A DNA stretch of 7,936 bases. Source: Dehalococcoidia bacterium LH_S1 (lineage in GTDB: Bacteria > Chloroflexota > Dehalococcoidia > SZUA-161 > SpSt-899). Of the stretch, positions 1 to 6,835 are shown in pieces; within the stretch, counting starts at the first letter, position 1, and the number at the start of each line of letters is the position of its first letter. The notes below the pieces were generated by a model. That model searched no databases. It was not told the DNA's origin and saw only the letters and a program-made list of their open reading frames with translations. Location of the stretch: positions 1 through 7,936 of the forward strand of contig JAGXOF010000040.1 in the NCBI GenBank assembly GCA_023660035.1. The letters run 5' to 3'. Position numbers and translations under genes: made by a program.

Positions 1-13
1 CAGTTGTCGCATT

Positions 14-394
14 TTAGCATGGTCGATTTGTCCGGAAATGACTGAACCAATACAAGATCTGGAAGACATTGTCGTATCTGGTAATCTCGCTCTCCACTGA
101 AACGCCCTCGTGAGCTATCTCAATGTCACGTGTCTTCCACAGCTCTGTACCATCACTCAAATATGCTCTTGCTACAGTGTAATAGGTGCCGGGCCCAAAG
201 CCTCCCACATCCCACGGATAGGTATAACTGAGGTCACTATTGGAAGATGGTGTCCAGGTGTCTACCAGACTGGCCTCCCCATCTTGGTCCATATCGATAT
301 ATAACTCAACCCTGTCCACCGCACGCTCGAGCTCACGACACGTAGGGGGCTCGTACACTGGCATCCACTCCGGTGTCTCGTAACCGCCTCCGTT
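14..394 (-). pseudogene. Ig-like domain protein, C-terminal fragment truncated at the IS left end
   Basis: The minus-strand frame is open from the IS border (about 394) to a TAA stop at 14-16; the first ATG inside it is at 362-364, but the frame reads through upstream of that ATG (residues NGGGYETPEW precede it), so the true N-terminus was probably further out and is lost. The protein has an acidic 'YIDMDQDGEAS' turn, aromatic and glycine-rich strands ('YPWDVGGFGPGTYY') and a 'VARAYLSDGTELW' strand. This pattern is typical of Ig-like or fibronectin-like beta-sandwich domains of secreted bacterial proteins. No signal peptide or membrane segment is visible in the remaining part. No ribosome binding site or promoter precedes the ATG, which supports a remnant rather than a live short gene. 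The last ~15 residues ('LYWFSHFRTNRPC') look less domain-like and may lie beyond a frameshift. Family assignment is inference from composition. Confidence 0.4.
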
Positions 395-414
395 AGCCTA
401 TGTTTGACATTTCG
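395..414 (+). repeat. Left terminal inverted repeat of the IS
   Basis: Reads AGCCTATGTTTGACATTTCG and pairs with the reverse complement of 2331-2350 (AGCCCATGTTTGACAATTGG); there are three mismatches. Sequence similarity stops beyond this on both sides. Confidence 0.65.
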
Positions 415-495
415 CGAGATAGCCCAGCTTTGATTCAGCTTCATCGGAAGCTAATAGCCCCATTAATGTAATGACAGACAAATAGTTTGGCTCTA

Positions 496-524
496 TTGAC
501 AAACCGGGCATTTTCTGTTATGCT
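496..524 (+). promoter_or_regulatory. Promoter of the IS transposase gene
   Basis: A perfect TTGACA (496-501) is followed after 17 bp by TATGCT (519-524), a good sigma-70-type pair. The predicted transcription start near 531 would leave a leader of only about 9 nt before the transposase ATG at 540. This agrees with the lack of a clear Shine-Dalgarno sequence there and would keep expression low. Confidence 0.6.
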
Positions 525-539
525 TCGTCATGACAGATA

Positions 540-2270
540 ATGTACTTGAGAACAGTAAAAGCTCGCGGTGGTCAAGGCTCGCAGCACGAATACCTGCGTC
601 TGGTAGAGTGCTACCCGGAAAATGGCCGTGTCAAGCAGCGCGTGGTAATGAATCTGGGGCGCAAAGATCTTCTGGCTCCTTACCTGGGCAGTCTGGTACG
701 CATCTTGCAGAGTGAGGGGGCTGAGAGTAGTTGGGTGCGTGCTGCCAAGGTGAACCCGAGGGAGGCGGCATGCTGGGGGCCAATGCTGGTGGCAAAGAGC
801 CTGTGGCAAGAACTGGGGCTGGATACCATCTTGGAGGATTGTGAAGGTAAGAAAAGGCAACTGAGTACAGCCCTGGCAGACCGGGCATTTGTTCTGGTGG
901 TGAATCGGCTGTGTTGTCCTGGCAGTGAGCACCACTTAGCCACGTGGTTGGAGACTGATTATGTGTGCGATCGCCAGGGTAAGCGGTGGCTACCCCAATG
1001 GGAGGAACATGGGAGGGTGCAGGTAAACCTCACTTGGCTACAGCGGTGGTATCGTACCCTAGATGAAGTGCTGGAACACAAAGAGGAGATTGAGCAAAGG
1101 CTCTACTTCGAGTTGCGTGATCTCTTCTCACTGCAAGTGGAGCTTGTGTTCTATGACTTGACCTCCACTTATTTTGAGGGGGAGGGACCGAAGGAGTTGG
1201 GACGGTACGGCTACAGCCAAGATGGGAAGCGTCGCAATCGGCAAGTGCAGGTAGGGATGGTGATGGTCAATGGGTGGCCGATAGCGCATCACGTCTTCCG
1301 GGGCAACAGGCGTGATTTCGAGACAGTAAAAGGGGTAGTGGACGATCTGGAGAAGCGCTTTGGGCTGAAGCGAGTGGTGTTTGTGGGAGATCGGGGGATG
1401 GTGACCTCGGATAACGTGGCAATGCTGCGCGAGCAGAAGCAAGGGTATTTGGTGGGGCTACAGCGAAGACGGCGAGAGGATATCTATGAACTCATCAACC
1501 GAGCGACCGGGCCATGGCAGGAGTGCCCATCAAGGGGAGGAAAGAAGGGAGAGAATTCCAAGACCTTGGTACAGGAGGTAGCCGGTGGGGGGTTTGGAGT
1601 GCGTGTATTTGTGGTTCACTCCGAGGAGCGGCTGGCCTACGAGCGAAGGATGCGAGAGCAGGCCATGGAGCGCACTCGGGTGGCGATGGAGAAGCTGGGG
1701 AAGGGCGTGGCGGAGGGCAAATTGAAAGTGCCGCAGAAGATTGGAGCGGCGGCGACTCGAATTCTCTCCCGCAATCATGGTCAACGTTACTATGGTTGGG
1801 AGATAAATGAAGGGGAATTCCACTACTTTGAGCACCCTAACCTGGAACGGGAGAAAGCCTATAAAGGGAAGTACTTGATCCAGACAGAGGAACAGGGGCT
1901 GACGCCAGTAGAAGCAGTTGAAGCCTACAAAGACCTGAGCGAAGTAGAGAAGGCCTTCCACTGCCTGAAAGACGTGATCGAGATGCGCCCCATTTATCAT
2001 CGCGACGATGGCCGAGTGAAAGCGCATATTCTTGTGGCAGCGCTGGCCTTCCTGCTGGAGCGAGCAATGGAGAAAAAGCTAAAGGCAGCGGGCAGTAACT
2101 TATCAGGTGAGGCGGCGTTGGAAGCACTGCGTACCATTCATGTTGTCGAAATGGAGGTAGGTTCAGAGCGCAAGCAAGGTGTAACTGGGGGAAGCAACCG
2201 GGCACGTGACGTACTGAAGGCACTGGGGATCACGACGCTTGCCCCACCCCAAGTGCCAGAAATAGACTGA
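540..2270 (+). CDS. IS1634-family DDE transposase (576 aa)
   Basis: This transposase would cut and rejoin the ends of its own element. The N-terminus ('YLRTVKARGGQGSQHEYLRLVE...VKQRVVMNLGR', residues 2-41) is the typical opening of IS1634/IS1549-type transposases. The catalytic core is complete: first Asp at D206 in 'FYDLTSTYFEG' (204-214), second Asp at D284 in 'FVGDRGM' (281-287), and Glu at E470 in 'VEKAFHCLK', with Lys K477 seven residues on and a conserved 'RPIYH' and 'AHI' further on. Tyr463 fits the Y-R-E-K signature, although the usual Arg position (466) is Leu. The length is near the upper end for the family and no frameshift or internal stop is present, so the protein may be active. 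ATG 540 is the first start after an in-frame TGA at 531-533. It has no clear Shine-Dalgarno sequence and probably uses a very short leader. It is transcribed opposite to both flanking gene remnants. Confidence 0.88.
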   Translation: MYLRTVKARGGQGSQHEYLRLVECYPENGRVKQRVVMNLGRKDLLAPYLGSLVRILQSEGAESSWVRAAKVNPREAACWGPMLVAKSLWQELGLDTILEDCEGKKRQLSTALADRAFVLVVNRLCCPGSEHHLATWLETDYVCDRQGKRWLPQWEEHGRVQVNLTWLQRWYRTLDEVLEHKEEIEQRLYFELRDLFSLQVELVFYDLTSTYFEGEGPKELGRYGYSQDGKRRNRQVQVGMVMVNGWPIAHHVFRGNRRDFETVKGVVDDLEKRFGLKRVVFVGDRGMVTSDNVAMLREQKQGYLVGLQRRRREDIYELINRATGPWQECPSRGGKKGENSKTLVQEVAGGGFGVRVFVVHSEERLAYERRMREQAMERTRVAMEKLGKGVAEGKLKVPQKIGAAATRILSRNHGQRYYGWEINEGEFHYFEHPNLEREKAYKGKYLIQTEEQGLTPVEAVEAYKDLSEVEKAFHCLKDVIEMRPIYHRDDGRVKAHILVAALAFLLERAMEKKLKAAGSNLSGEAALEALRTIHVVEMEVGSERKQGVTGGSNRARDVLKALGITTLAPPQVPEID

Positions 2271-2324
2271 AAAAGGCCATGTAATGACAGAATCGCCTCA
2301 AAACCATGGACTTTGAATCTGTTT

Positions 2325-2609
2325 TCAGACCCAATTGTCAAACATGGGCTTGCGAAATACCCTGAGCTTTCGAATGTGCTCTATCTCCAACCCGTTTTCG
2401 GTGGCAGTGCTCTGGGCATTTCCACGGACTTCTTCTCGGAGGGATTGGGTAAACTGGGGATAATCAAATACCCTGATGTGGTTGGCAGACAGAAAAGCTG
2501 TCATGCCCTGAGCATAACTCCGGCCGGGAAGAGTTCCCCGGATGACAACGCGATCATAACAAGACAGGACTCCATGGATCTTGTCCTGATACCGTTCGGT
2601 CAACAACAT
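2325..2609 (-). pseudogene. Conserved hypothetical protein, N-terminal fragment truncated by the IS
   Basis: Ninety-four codons remain, of which about the first 87 are native and the last seven (PMFDNWV) come from the IS end. The N-terminus, with 'VLSCYDRVVIRGTLPG' (14-29), 'YAQGMTAFL' (32-40), 'IRVFDYPQF' (45-53) and 'IEHIRK...FRK' (76-87), resembles from memory a widespread, often multicopy family of uncharacterised bacterial proteins some 400-500 residues long. I cannot name a function. The start is well supported: ATG at 2607-2609 with GAGGAG (2618-2623, minus strand) 8 nt upstream and a TATAAT box beyond it. The family usually continues after 'FRK' with charged residues, so truncation is clear. 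No continuation of the family appears on the far side of the IS. Confidence 0.6.
2331..2350 (-). repeat. Right terminal inverted repeat of the IS
   Basis: Partner of 395-414. Read on the minus strand it begins AGCCCATGTTTGACA. The last codons of the truncated neighbouring gene (PMFDNWV and a stop) are encoded by this repeat. Confidence 0.65.
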
Positions 2610-2641
2610 CGTCTTCTCTCCTCATTGAATACTTCCTCCCT

Positions 2642-2647
2642 ATTATA
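2642..2647 (-). promoter_or_regulatory. -10 box of the truncated conserved hypothetical gene
   Basis: A perfect TATAAT on the minus strand lies 32 nt upstream of the ATG at 2609, just ahead of the ribosome binding site. No good -35 hexamer is seen 16-18 bp upstream, so this is a partial promoter match. Confidence 0.35.
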
Positions 2648-2793
2648 CAGCATGAGAAAGGCGAACGTTTGCTTTTTGGTTCCGGCTAGTCCGGGTTAGG
2701 AGTTATAGCCTACCTGATCATGGCTATCGTTGTTCCTTTGGAAGACTCAGGAGACCATATCGATTAAATTGGTTGGAGCTTATAACATACGAG

Positions 2794-2822
2794 CAAATAG
2801 CCGTTCGGCCGTGAGCTATTCG
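2794..2822 (-). other. Hairpin downstream of the radical SAM gene, possible terminator
   Basis: CGAATAGC (2822-2815, minus strand) pairs with GCTATTTG (2801-2794) over 8 bp with one G-T pair, around a 13-nt loop containing CGGCCG. It lies about 45 nt after the radical SAM stop codon. There is no T run after either arm in that direction, so a rho-independent terminator is not proven. Confidence 0.25.
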
Positions 2823-2866
2823 GATCAGTCATCGTTTTTAACTGCTTAATGTATTTATCTATGTTC

Positions 2867-4339
2867 CTATGTTTGTGTTGCGTACGATGATTTCCTTCGT
2901 GATTCCTCATATTCCTTGCGGCGCTGCTCCAATCGTTCTGGCGGTATGCCACATAACCCTTCCCACTGAGCAGCCCAGTTGTGGTAATCTTCGTTATCCC
3001 AGACATCATCCATGACACGCTGGACACCGTCAGAGTACTCTTTCATCTGGGGTTCCAATTCGGTAAACATCTTCTCTGCGCCCTCATGCGTTGGGTTCGC
3101 ATTATTTTGCTGTATCAGGTTCCACATGGCTTGATGGTGATCTATGACGGGACACGGTCTAAGCGTGTTGTAACAGAAAGGCTGACTCTGTTTGATACTG
3201 CTAAAGAACGGCGAGGCGAGGGCCTCGGCGAGACTGCAGTTATGTATATTGTGAGTGGCAAAGTGAACAAAGATACACGGCTCGACATCGCCACGGTGAT
3301 TTACGTGGAAATAGAGTCTGCCGCCCGATATACATCCGCCTGTTAGTGGTCCATCATTCCAGAAATCTATGGGCAATATTGGCTTGGTCTCTCGATACTG
3401 CTTCATAACAACCCGTAGTTGGTTGCGCTGTTCCGGCGTTGGCATAAGGCTCAGGTCAGGGTCGCCTCCTACTGGCATATAAAGGAACAACCACCCGTAG
3501 AGAGCCCCTTTGTCGATGAGTTGATCGATCCACTCCTCTGAACAAATGGCGTCAACATTATGTTGAGTGACAAGGGAAGAGAACCCGAAGACACAACCTG
3601 CCTCCCGCAAGTTGTCCATGGCCTGCATGCATACGTCAAAGCTGCCTTTACCTCGTGATGCATCGGTGTATTCCGCCGGACCGTTAACGCTTATCTGCGG
3701 GGCAACATTTCCTAAATCCGCCAGCCTTTTAGCCATTTTCTTGTCGATAAAATAGCCATTGGTATACGGTTGGAAGAATGACTTATCGTGCTTTTTTATC
3801 ACATCCAAGAGTTCGGGATAAATAAAAGGCTCACCGCCGAGAATGACAAAGAAATTGATACCCATGTCCTCAGCTTCGCTGAGAACACGATCGAATACCT
3901 GTGAATCCATATCGTCCTTGCGCTCGTAGCTTGCGGCATAGCATCCTTGGCAACGATAGTTACATCTCATACTAGGAGATATCAACATCACATATGGTGG
4001 AGTTACCCCATATTCCTGTAAGCAGCGTTCGCGCAAGTTTTGATCACGGAAGAACATGCTTACGGCCATACGCGCCAGCGATCGCCGCCGACAATTGGGG
4101 TGTGTGTGTGTTATGATTCGGCCAAGAAATTCCTTACCGGCTTCCTCGTTTACCCATCTGTGTACCCGGTCGCGAATAATGCCCTGCTTTTCCCCGGAGG
4201 CGACATAGTCTACAGCACCCAGAAGGTATTTAGCATTCTTCTCCGGGTTATTCCCCAACTGGGCAAGCGCTCGGCCCAATGCCCTTTCAGCCACTTCTCT
4301 TTTTGTCCATTGAACAACTCGTGAGCGAAAGTTTGTCAT
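2867..4339 (-). CDS. Radical SAM/SPASM domain protein (490 aa)
   Basis: This is an oxygen-sensitive [4Fe-4S] enzyme that cleaves S-adenosylmethionine to start radical chemistry. An N-terminal region of about 115 residues, mostly charged and probably helical, precedes the radical SAM core. The core has the CX3CX2C motif at C126, C130 and C133 ('CNYRCQGC') and the SAM-binding 'GGEP' at 168-171. The C-terminal part is SPASM-like: C336 and C355 are spaced as Cx13Gx4C around G350 ('GGCISGG', 'NHRGDVEPC'), with further cysteines at 368, 389 and 396 that could bind an auxiliary cluster. SPASM proteins often modify peptides or proteins, and some act in cofactor maturation; the substrate here is unknown. 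The C-terminus (from about 435) is Trp/Asp-rich and then highly charged. ATG 4337-4339 has AAGGAG 7 nt upstream. It is divergent from ribF, with its promoter in the shared palindrome. No partner gene or convincing precursor peptide is adjacent. Confidence 0.88.
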   Translation of the reverse strand: MTNFRSRVVQWTKREVAERALGRALAQLGNNPEKNAKYLLGAVDYVASGEKQGIIRDRVHRWVNEEAGKEFLGRIITHTHPNCRRRSLARMAVSMFFRDQNLRERCLQEYGVTPPYVMLISPSMRCNYRCQGCYAASYERKDDMDSQVFDRVLSEAEDMGINFFVILGGEPFIYPELLDVIKKHDKSFFQPYTNGYFIDKKMAKRLADLGNVAPQISVNGPAEYTDASRGKGSFDVCMQAMDNLREAGCVFGFSSLVTQHNVDAICSEEWIDQLIDKGALYGWLFLYMPVGGDPDLSLMPTPEQRNQLRVVMKQYRETKPILPIDFWNDGPLTGGCISGGRLYFHVNHRGDVEPCIFVHFATHNIHNCSLAEALASPFFSSIKQSQPFCYNTLRPCPVIDHHQAMWNLIQQNNANPTHEGAEKMFTELEPQMKEYSDGVQRVMDDVWDNEDYHNWAAQWEGLCGIPPERLEQRRKEYEESRRKSSYATQT

Positions 4340-4418
4340 TGTGGGTCTCCTTTATGTTTGGTTATTAGTGTTCTTCGTATTCCTGAATCCGTTCATCTTC
4401 GCATTTGCCTTTACGGCC

Positions 4419-4448
4419 ATTTTAGTTCAAGTGAAAACCTGGTGTCAA
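4419..4448 (-). promoter_or_regulatory. Promoter of the radical SAM gene
   Basis: On the minus strand TTGACA (4448-4443) is followed after 18 bp by TAAAAT (4424-4419). Transcription would start near 4412, giving a leader of about 70 nt before the ATG at 4339. The -35 box lies in the left arm of the 4435-4472 palindrome. Confidence 0.55.
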
Positions 4449-4472
4449 GCGACTTTGCTTGACACCAGGTTT
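4435..4472. repeat. Perfect inverted repeat carrying two back-to-back -35 boxes
   Basis: AAACCTGGTGTCAAGC (4435-4450) and GCTTGACACCAGGTTT (4457-4472) are exact reverse complements separated by 6 nt. Each arm contains TTGACA pointing outwards, one serving the radical SAM gene and one serving ribF. As RNA it would form a very stable hairpin, but no T run follows on either strand and no gene reads into it, so a terminator is unlikely. An operator for a dimeric regulator, or a palindromic element that supplied both promoters, is more plausible. Confidence 0.8.
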
Positions 4473-4487
4473 GAGAGACCATAGAAT
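4459..4487 (+). promoter_or_regulatory. Promoter of the ribF-tyrS operon
   Basis: TTGACA (4459-4464), a 17-bp spacer and TAGAAT (4482-4487) make a near-consensus housekeeping promoter. Transcription would begin near 4494, leaving a leader of about 36 nt, too short for an FMN riboswitch. The -35 box lies in the right arm of the palindrome. Confidence 0.65.
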
Positions 4488-4529
4488 TTCCATAGACACT
4501 GAAAGCAAAAATGGGAGGGGTTACAGAGA

Positions 4530-5453
4530 GTGACAGTAGAAAGTGAACTTGCACAGATAAAACCTGCCAGGGAAATGTGTGTGACTATTGGGGTGTTTGA
4601 CGGAGTGCATCCCGGTCATCAGTATTTGATAAATAAGGTCAAGGAACAGGCCGCCCAGGCAAATTATCTTAGCGGTGTGGTGACCTTTGACAGGCATCCT
4701 ACAGCCTTGCTCGATCCGGCTGTGGAATTGCCTTACCTGACGAGCCTGGAGGAACGCGCTGAGATAATGAAAGAATTGGGGATTGACCACGTTATCGTTC
4801 TATCCTTTACCCCAGAGCTTGTTCAGCTCACTGCCCAGGAGTTCGCAACCCTTCTGCGAAAGTATCTCAGAATGCGGGAACTGATCGTCGGCCCTGATTT
4901 TGTACTTGGCAAAGGGCGTGAGGGGAATACGGATGTGCTACGTTCACTAGGAGAAGAACTCGGTTTTACAGTGATTGTGCTTTCTCCGGTAACGGTTGAA
5001 GAACAGGTGGTAAGCAGCACTGCGATTCGGAATATGCTAAAGGAGGGGAATGTTGAGACTGTGACCAGGATGTTGGGGAGGCGCTTTCGAATGACGGGAA
5101 TAGTCACTTATGGTGATGCTCGGGGAGGAAAGGTGCTGGGATTCCCAACAGCGAACCTCGAGGTCAACAGCCATCATGCTATACCGGCCCCTGGCGGGTA
5201 TGTTACACTTGCTCATGTCGATGGAGAAACCTACAGGGCAGTGACGAATATCGGGACAAGGCCTACCTTTGGTCCAGGCCCCCGAACCGTGGAAACCCAC
5301 TTACTGGACTTTGATGGTTACCTTTACGGACGGGAATTAAGCATTGAATTCGTCAAACGTCTGCGGGAGGAGACTAAATTTGAGAGCTTTGATGACCTTA
5401 AAAGACAAATCGAAAACGATGTGGCAATCGCAAGGGAAGTTACGATAAACTAG
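4530..5453 (+). CDS. ribF: Bifunctional riboflavin kinase / FAD synthetase
   Basis: The cytoplasmic enzyme phosphorylates riboflavin to FMN and adenylates FMN to FAD. The N-terminal nucleotidyltransferase domain (about 15-175) has 'TIGVFDGVHPGHQ' with the HxGH motif at 27-30, 'TFDRHP' (52-57), 'VGPDFVLGKGREG' (120-132) and the 'SSTAIR' motif at 162-167. The C-terminal kinase domain (about 183-305) has 'GDARGGKVLGFPTANLE' with the PTAN motif at 206-209, 'NIGTRPTF' (240-247), the likely catalytic Glu at 255 in 'TVETHLLDF' and 'LYGRELSIEF' (265-274). At 307 residues it has the normal bacterial length and both activities look intact. The start is GTG at 4530, chosen because GGGAGGGG (4513-4520) lies 9 nt upstream and the nearby ATG at 4511 is out of frame. 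It leads an operon with tyrS. Confidence 0.95.
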   Translation: MTVESELAQIKPAREMCVTIGVFDGVHPGHQYLINKVKEQAAQANYLSGVVTFDRHPTALLDPAVELPYLTSLEERAEIMKELGIDHVIVLSFTPELVQLTAQEFATLLRKYLRMRELIVGPDFVLGKGREGNTDVLRSLGEELGFTVIVLSPVTVEEQVVSSTAIRNMLKEGNVETVTRMLGRRFRMTGIVTYGDARGGKVLGFPTANLEVNSHHAIPAPGGYVTLAHVDGETYRAVTNIGTRPTFGPGPRTVETHLLDFDGYLYGRELSIEFVKRLREETKFESFDDLKRQIENDVAIAREVTIN

Positions 5454-5493
5454 ATACAACTCGAAGCGATTACTATAAGGGAGAATTCACGTA

Positions 5494-6684
5494 ATGGAAA
5501 CAACAATGGAGCGAATTTTTAAAAGAGGTGTTGCCGAGGTCATAGTGGAGGAGGAGTTGAGGCAAATGATGGAGGATGGAAAGCCCTTGCGTTTGAAGGA
5601 AGGCTTTGACCCCAGCCGTCCTGACATCCATCTCGGTCATGTGGTGACACTGAGGAAGCTAAAGCAGTTTCAGGAACTTGGGCATAAGGTAATTCTGATC
5701 GTCGGCGACTGGACTGCGCAGATAGGAGATCCCAGCGGGGAATCCCAAAAACGCTCTATGATGACCGCCGAAGAAGTGAAGGCAAATGCTGACACCTACA
5801 TGAGGCAGTTCTTCAAAATCGTTGACCCGGAGAAAACAGAGGTTAGATGGCAGAGTGATTGGTTCGGTAAATTCGACCTGGCTGATGTAATAAAATTGAC
5901 CAGCAGATTCACGGTAGCGCAGATGATGGCCAGGGAAGACTTCTCAGCCAGACAGGCAACGAATCAACCGATTGCCGTCACCGAGCTTTTATATCCTTTG
6001 CTTCAGGCGTATGATTCCGTAATGATTGAATCCGATGTTGAGTTCGGTGGCATAGACCAGAAATTCAATTGCCTTGTGGGGCGTGAGCTTCAGAGAATGA
6101 TGGGGCAAACTCCTCAGCATGTTTTTTTCACTCATCTCCTGGTAGGAACAGACGGGCAAATGAAGATGTCCAAGAGCCTGAGCAATGACATAGCCGTTGA
6201 AGATCCCCCGAACGAAATGTACGGTAAAATCATGTCGATTTCCGATGACCTAGTTATGGACTACTTTGAACTCCTCACTGATGTCGATGAGGATGAGCTG
6301 GCGGAATTCAGACAGGCACTGGAAGGTGACTCGGTGAACCCTATGGAGATCAAGAAACGCCTGGCCAGGGAAATTGTAACTGAGTTTCATAATGAAGGAG
6401 TGACTAAAGAGGCGGAGTCCCATTTCAGTCGAGTTTTCCAGGAGCAGAATATACCGGAGGAGATTCCAATCTTTACAATTCGGTCGCCTGAAGAGTCAGC
6501 CGATTTAATCAATGTGGTGGTTGAGTCCGGGCTTGTGGAAAGCCGAGGGGAGGCAAAACGCCTACTCCGCCAGAATGCGGTTGAGGTTGATGGGACAACA
6601 GTAACTGATGCTGGAGCGAAAGTGGGGAACGGGAGCGTAATCAAAGTCGGTAAGCGGCGGTGGGCTAGGGTGGTGGCAAAGTAG
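5494..6684 (+). CDS. tyrS: Tyrosyl-tRNA synthetase
   Basis: This class I aminoacyl-tRNA synthetase attaches tyrosine to tRNA-Tyr in the cytoplasm. The Rossmann-fold catalytic domain has the HIGH-like 'HLGH' at 46-49, 'GDWTAQIGDPSG' (71-82), 'YPLLQAYD' (167-174), 'GGIDQKFN' (185-192) and 'KMSKS' at 224-228. The C-terminal S4 RNA-binding domain covers about 338-396 ('ESGLVESRGEAKRLLRQNAV...VKVG'-type sequence). The length of 396 residues and the motif style suit the bacterial TyrS/TyrZ-type branch with the short 'HLGH...MKMSKS' spacing. ATG 5494 has AAGGGAG (5477-5483) 10 nt upstream; a second in-frame ATG at 5506 is possible but less well placed. It follows ribF by 40 bp without a visible terminator, so the two are likely co-transcribed. 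The gap is too short for a T-box leader. Confidence 0.95.
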   Translation: METTMERIFKRGVAEVIVEEELRQMMEDGKPLRLKEGFDPSRPDIHLGHVVTLRKLKQFQELGHKVILIVGDWTAQIGDPSGESQKRSMMTAEEVKANADTYMRQFFKIVDPEKTEVRWQSDWFGKFDLADVIKLTSRFTVAQMMAREDFSARQATNQPIAVTELLYPLLQAYDSVMIESDVEFGGIDQKFNCLVGRELQRMMGQTPQHVFFTHLLVGTDGQMKMSKSLSNDIAVEDPPNEMYGKIMSISDDLVMDYFELLTDVDEDELAEFRQALEGDSVNPMEIKKRLAREIVTEFHNEGVTKEAESHFSRVFQEQNIPEEIPIFTIRSPEESADLINVVVESGLVESRGEAKRLLRQNAVEVDGTTVTDAGAKVGNGSVIKVGKRRWARVVAK

Positions 6685-6692
6685 CATGTAAG

Positions 6693-6736
6693 TGATGCGG
6701 TTATTTATAACCAACAGGAATAAAATGTGCGCATCA
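6693..6736 (+). other. Hairpin downstream of tyrS
   Basis: TGATGCG (6693-6699) pairs with CGCATCA (6730-6736), enclosing a small palindrome GGTTATTTATAACC (6699-6712). It begins 9 nt after the tyrS stop. There is no T run after it, so it may stabilise the 3' end rather than terminate transcription. Confidence 0.3.
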
Positions 6737-6835
6737 GCACCTCCTGGATATTGACCTCTTGGTTATATGTTTACCCTTTCTCAAATATCCAAAATTGCAT
6801 TCGCCGCAGGCAGATTGGGCATCGGTTATTCGGTC

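Larger units (their letters stand above)
395..2350 (+). mobile_element. IS1634-family-like insertion sequence, about 1.96 kb
   Basis: The element is bounded by imperfect inverted repeats: 395-414 on the left and 2331-2350 on the right match at 17 of 20 positions, with the core ATGTTTGACA in both. It holds a single intact transposase gene. The right boundary is supported independently, because the conserved hypothetical gene read from 2609 leftwards loses family-like sequence after a Phe-Arg-Lys at about 2349-2357, just where the inverted repeat begins. The outermost base is uncertain by a few positions. No direct target-site duplication is visible: the left flank ends in cctccgtt and the right flank begins tgcgaaat. 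The family call rests on the transposase sequence; IS1634 belongs to the IS4 superfamily of DDE elements. Confidence 0.75.

Noticed and set aside
1530..2027. 165-codon open frame on the minus strand inside the transposase gene
   Set aside because: It is antisense to a conserved DDE catalytic region, has no ribosome binding site and its composition is that of a reverse-complemented coding sequence. The same applies to the minus-strand frame at 528-935 and others within this gene.
2335..2363. Outward-facing promoter at the IS right end (TTGTCA, 17 bp, TACCCT)
   Set aside because: The -10 match is poor and the only downstream gene on that strand is far away; the nearest gene is in the opposite direction.
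4435..4472. Palindrome as a bidirectional rho-independent terminator
   Set aside because: It lies between divergent genes, no transcript is expected to enter it, and neither strand shows a T run directly after the stem.
4488..4529. FMN riboswitch upstream of ribF
   Set aside because: The predicted leader is only about 36 nt and lacks the conserved multi-stem structure.
5454..5493. T-box leader controlling tyrS
   Set aside because: Only 40 bp separate ribF and tyrS; there is no room for specifier and antiterminator elements.
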